The translations under genes and the position numbers were made by a program. Below are positions 6,002-7,283 of a stretch of 7,283 nt of DNA, piece by piece. The notes beneath the pieces were generated by a model. The model had not been told where the DNA came from. It ran no database searches and saw only the letters and a program-made list of their open reading frames with translations. The DNA comes from Archangium sp. (GTDB taxonomy: Bacteria > Myxococcota > Myxococcia > Myxococcales > Myxococcaceae): NCBI GenBank assembly GCA_016793585.1, contig JAEUJR010001133.1:1-7283 (forward strand), read 5' to 3'. Position 1 is the first letter of the stretch, and every line of letters starts with the position of its first letter.

Positions 6002-6913
6002 TCAGTCAGCGGTGCCAAACAACCCACGCACCACGGCCGAGATCGCAAGCGGCGTTCCGACCCGCTCGTCGTACAGCGGCATCAAGGCCTCGGCGAATTC
6101 GGCGGCCGAGGCGTACCGATGCTGAGGCTCTGCGTCGAACGCGCGCGCGATGAGCCCATCGATCACCGGCGGCACGTCGGGCCTCAGCTGCTGCACCGGC
6201 ACGTAGCGGGACTTCTTGATCGCGTCGAAGACCTCGTCGGGCGTCTTCCCCTGAAAGGGTCGCTGCAGGGTGATCAGCTCGTAGAGCGTCACCGCCACCG
6301 CCCAGAGATCGACCTGCGGCGTGAGCACGCCTTCGAGCGCCTCGGGAGACAGATAGTACGGCTTGCCCATCACCTGATCGGCGCCACCTTCGATCAGCGA
6401 ACGCGCGACGCCGAAGTCACCGAGCTTGAGCTCTCCAGTACGCGACACGAAGAAGTTCGAGGGCGAGACGTCGCAGTGAATGATGCCGAGCGACTGGCCG
6501 TTCGGGTCCTTCGCGTTGTGCGCGTACTCGAGCGCGTCGAGCAGCGCCTTGGTCAGGTACACCGCGAAGTCGACCGGCCACAGCACCTTCTTCTGGCGGC
6601 AGCGCTTGATGATCTGCCCCACGTCGCGGCCATCGATGAAGTCCATCACCATGTAGATGGAGTCGCCTTCACGACCGACGTCATGCACCTCGACGATGTT
6701 CGCGTAGTGCAAGTGCCGCGACAGCTCGGCCTCGGCGCTGAACAGCCGCACCGCTTCGGCATCTGACTGGAGCGCGGGCAACAGCCGCTTGAGGGCGAAC
6801 GTCTTTCCCTCGAACGGGCCCTCGGCGCCCTTCACGAGGAACACCTCGGCCATGCCGCCTTTTCCCAACGGCTTGAGCACCTCCCACGGACCGATGCGCG
6901 TGGGCGCCGTCAC
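6002..6913 (-). CDS. Hanks-type Ser/Thr protein kinase, compact, non-RD
   Basis: The 303-residue product is essentially a bare kinase domain. It has the glycine-rich loop LGKGGMAEVF (16-25), the ATP lysine Lys42 in FALKRL, the alpha-C glutamate Glu61, catalytic loop HCDVSPSN (146-153) with base Asp148 and Asn153, GDFGVAR (165-171) with metal-binding Asp166, SPE (189-191), Asp202 in the alpha-F helix and Arg265 near the end. All core residues for ATP and Mg2+ binding are present, so activity is expected. Two features stand out: Cys147 replaces the Arg of HRD, and the activation segment between DFG and SPE has only Ser172 and no Thr. The Ser in place of the catalytic-loop Lys (DVSPSN) is, as I recall, usual in myxobacterial kinases. 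No transmembrane helix or sensor domain is present, so input must come from a partner, possibly the adjacent TPR protein. The GTG start overlaps that gene's stop as GTGA, with AAGGGG five bases upstream. Confidence 0.94.
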   Translation of the reverse strand: MTAPTRIGPWEVLKPLGKGGMAEVFLVKGAEGPFEGKTFALKRLLPALQSDAEAVRLFSAEAELSRHLHYANIVEVHDVGREGDSIYMVMDFIDGRDVGQIIKRCRQKKVLWPVDFAVYLTKALLDALEYAHNAKDPNGQSLGIIHCDVSPSNFFVSRTGELKLGDFGVARSLIEGGADQVMGKPYYLSPEALEGVLTPQVDLWAVAVTLYELITLQRPFQGKTPDEVFDAIKKSRYVPVQQLRPDVPPVIDGLIARAFDAEPQHRYASAAEFAEALMPLYDERVGTPLAISAVVRGLFGTAD

Positions 6914-7283
6914 CTGGGCCCCTTCTTGAGCCCGAACAGCTTCTGGAATTCGGGGTTGGAGCGAATGGGCGCGAGATCGCCGTCTTCGGCGGCGTAGTCC
7001 TTGAGGTTGATGCGGGTGCCCCTCGCGGTGGCCACGGCGAGCTTGAGGTGCTCGAGCGCCTGCGTGGCCAGCCCGGGCTCCTTCTCGCTCAAGCCCGACT
7101 CCGAGCAGCCCAGGTTGTAGAGAATCATCGCGCGGGTCTCGGCGTTGGCGGACTGAAACGAAGGCAGCACCAGCGCGCGCTCGAACACCTTGCGGCCATC
7201 GGCGTAGTGTTTGCTGCCGTTGAGCGCGCTGCCGAGCTGCAACAGCACCTCGAGATCGTTTCGACCCTCGGGCAGTTCACTCA
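6910..7283 (-). CDS. TPR-repeat protein (5' end at or beyond the window edge)
   Basis: The frame is open from the right edge and ends with TGA at 6910-6912, giving 123 visible residues beginning SELPEG. The first unit (about residues 10-42) fits the TPR pattern, with LLQLGSAL, Tyr26-Ala27 and a VFERALVLP helix. The second (about 47-86: MILYNLGCSESG ... ALEHLKLAVA) fits with a small insertion. The end, DLAPIRSNPEFQKLFG (102-117), is the aspartate/proline-rich closing motif often seen at the end of TPR proteins. TPRs mediate protein-protein contacts, and no catalytic domain is visible. The gene overlaps the kinase GTG by four bases, so the two are probably made together, and the protein could be a scaffold or regulator of the kinase. 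The two edge bases read TG in this frame directly before Ser-Glu-Leu, so the true start may be an NTG codon whose first base is just outside. The GTG at 7248 is unlikely, because TPR-compatible sequence precedes it. Confidence 0.75.
   Translation of the reverse strand, partial: SELPEGRNDLEVLLQLGSALNGSKHYADGRKVFERALVLPSFQSANAETRAMILYNLGCSESGLSEKEPGLATQALEHLKLAVATARGTRINLKDYAAEDGDLAPIRSNPEFQKLFGLKKGPR
6919..6924 (-). promoter_or_regulatory. Likely ribosome binding site for the kinase gene
   Basis: Read on the minus strand, AAGGGG lies five bases before the GTG at 6913, within the final codons of the TPR gene. It supports the GTG, rather than a later codon, as the kinase start; the kinase fold begins within ten residues of it. 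The match to the Shine-Dalgarno core is partial. Confidence 0.5.

Noticed and set aside
5834..6766. A 310-codon open frame on the plus strand opposite the kinase gene
   Set aside because: It is antisense to an unmistakable kinase, with biased His/Arg/Val composition and no recognisable motif; a codon-bias shadow.

Overview
The window comes from a GC-rich bacterial chromosome with almost no intergenic DNA. The rich G/C third positions, and a Hanks-type Ser/Thr kinase whose catalytic loop is of the xDVSPSN form and which sits beside a TPR protein, suggest a myxobacterium or a close relative (Myxococcota). That placement is inferred from gene style, not from a marker gene. I see no tRNA, rRNA, CRISPR array, insertion sequence or phage gene.

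The layout is two gene blocks pointing at each other. The left block (positions 1-4261, + strand) holds the 3' end of a Fic-domain protein with a damaged catalytic motif, a DHH/DHHA1 phosphoesterase, a group I (NifS/IscS-like) cysteine desulfurase that starts inside the phosphoesterase stop codon, and, after a 54-base gap with a clear Shine-Dalgarno sequence, a Rieske/FAD oxidoreductase of the AIF-like (AIFM3-like) type. The right block (7283 down to 4254, - strand) holds a TPR protein running off the window edge, a compact soluble Ser/Thr kinase, a 113-residue protein of unknown function and a type B carboxylesterase. These four are joined by overlaps or gaps of -4, +3 and -4 bases, so they are almost certainly one transcript. 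The two blocks overlap tail-to-tail by 8 bases, with no room for a terminator between them.

Likely working links are modest. In the left block, the cysteine desulfurase supplies sulfur for Fe-S clusters and the next gene encodes a [2Fe-2S] Rieske flavoprotein, a plausible supplier-client pair. The Fic remnant and the DHH enzyme have no evident biochemical link to them. In the right block, the kinase and TPR protein look like a signalling pair, and the small unknown protein and the esterase are possible co-regulated partners or targets.

The oddities most worth following are the Fic motif (Phe in place of the catalytic His), the kinase's HCD in place of HRD together with a Ser/Thr-poor activation segment, and the unknown 113-residue protein locked between kinase and esterase. 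I did not find a convincing new multi-gene defence or mobile system here.
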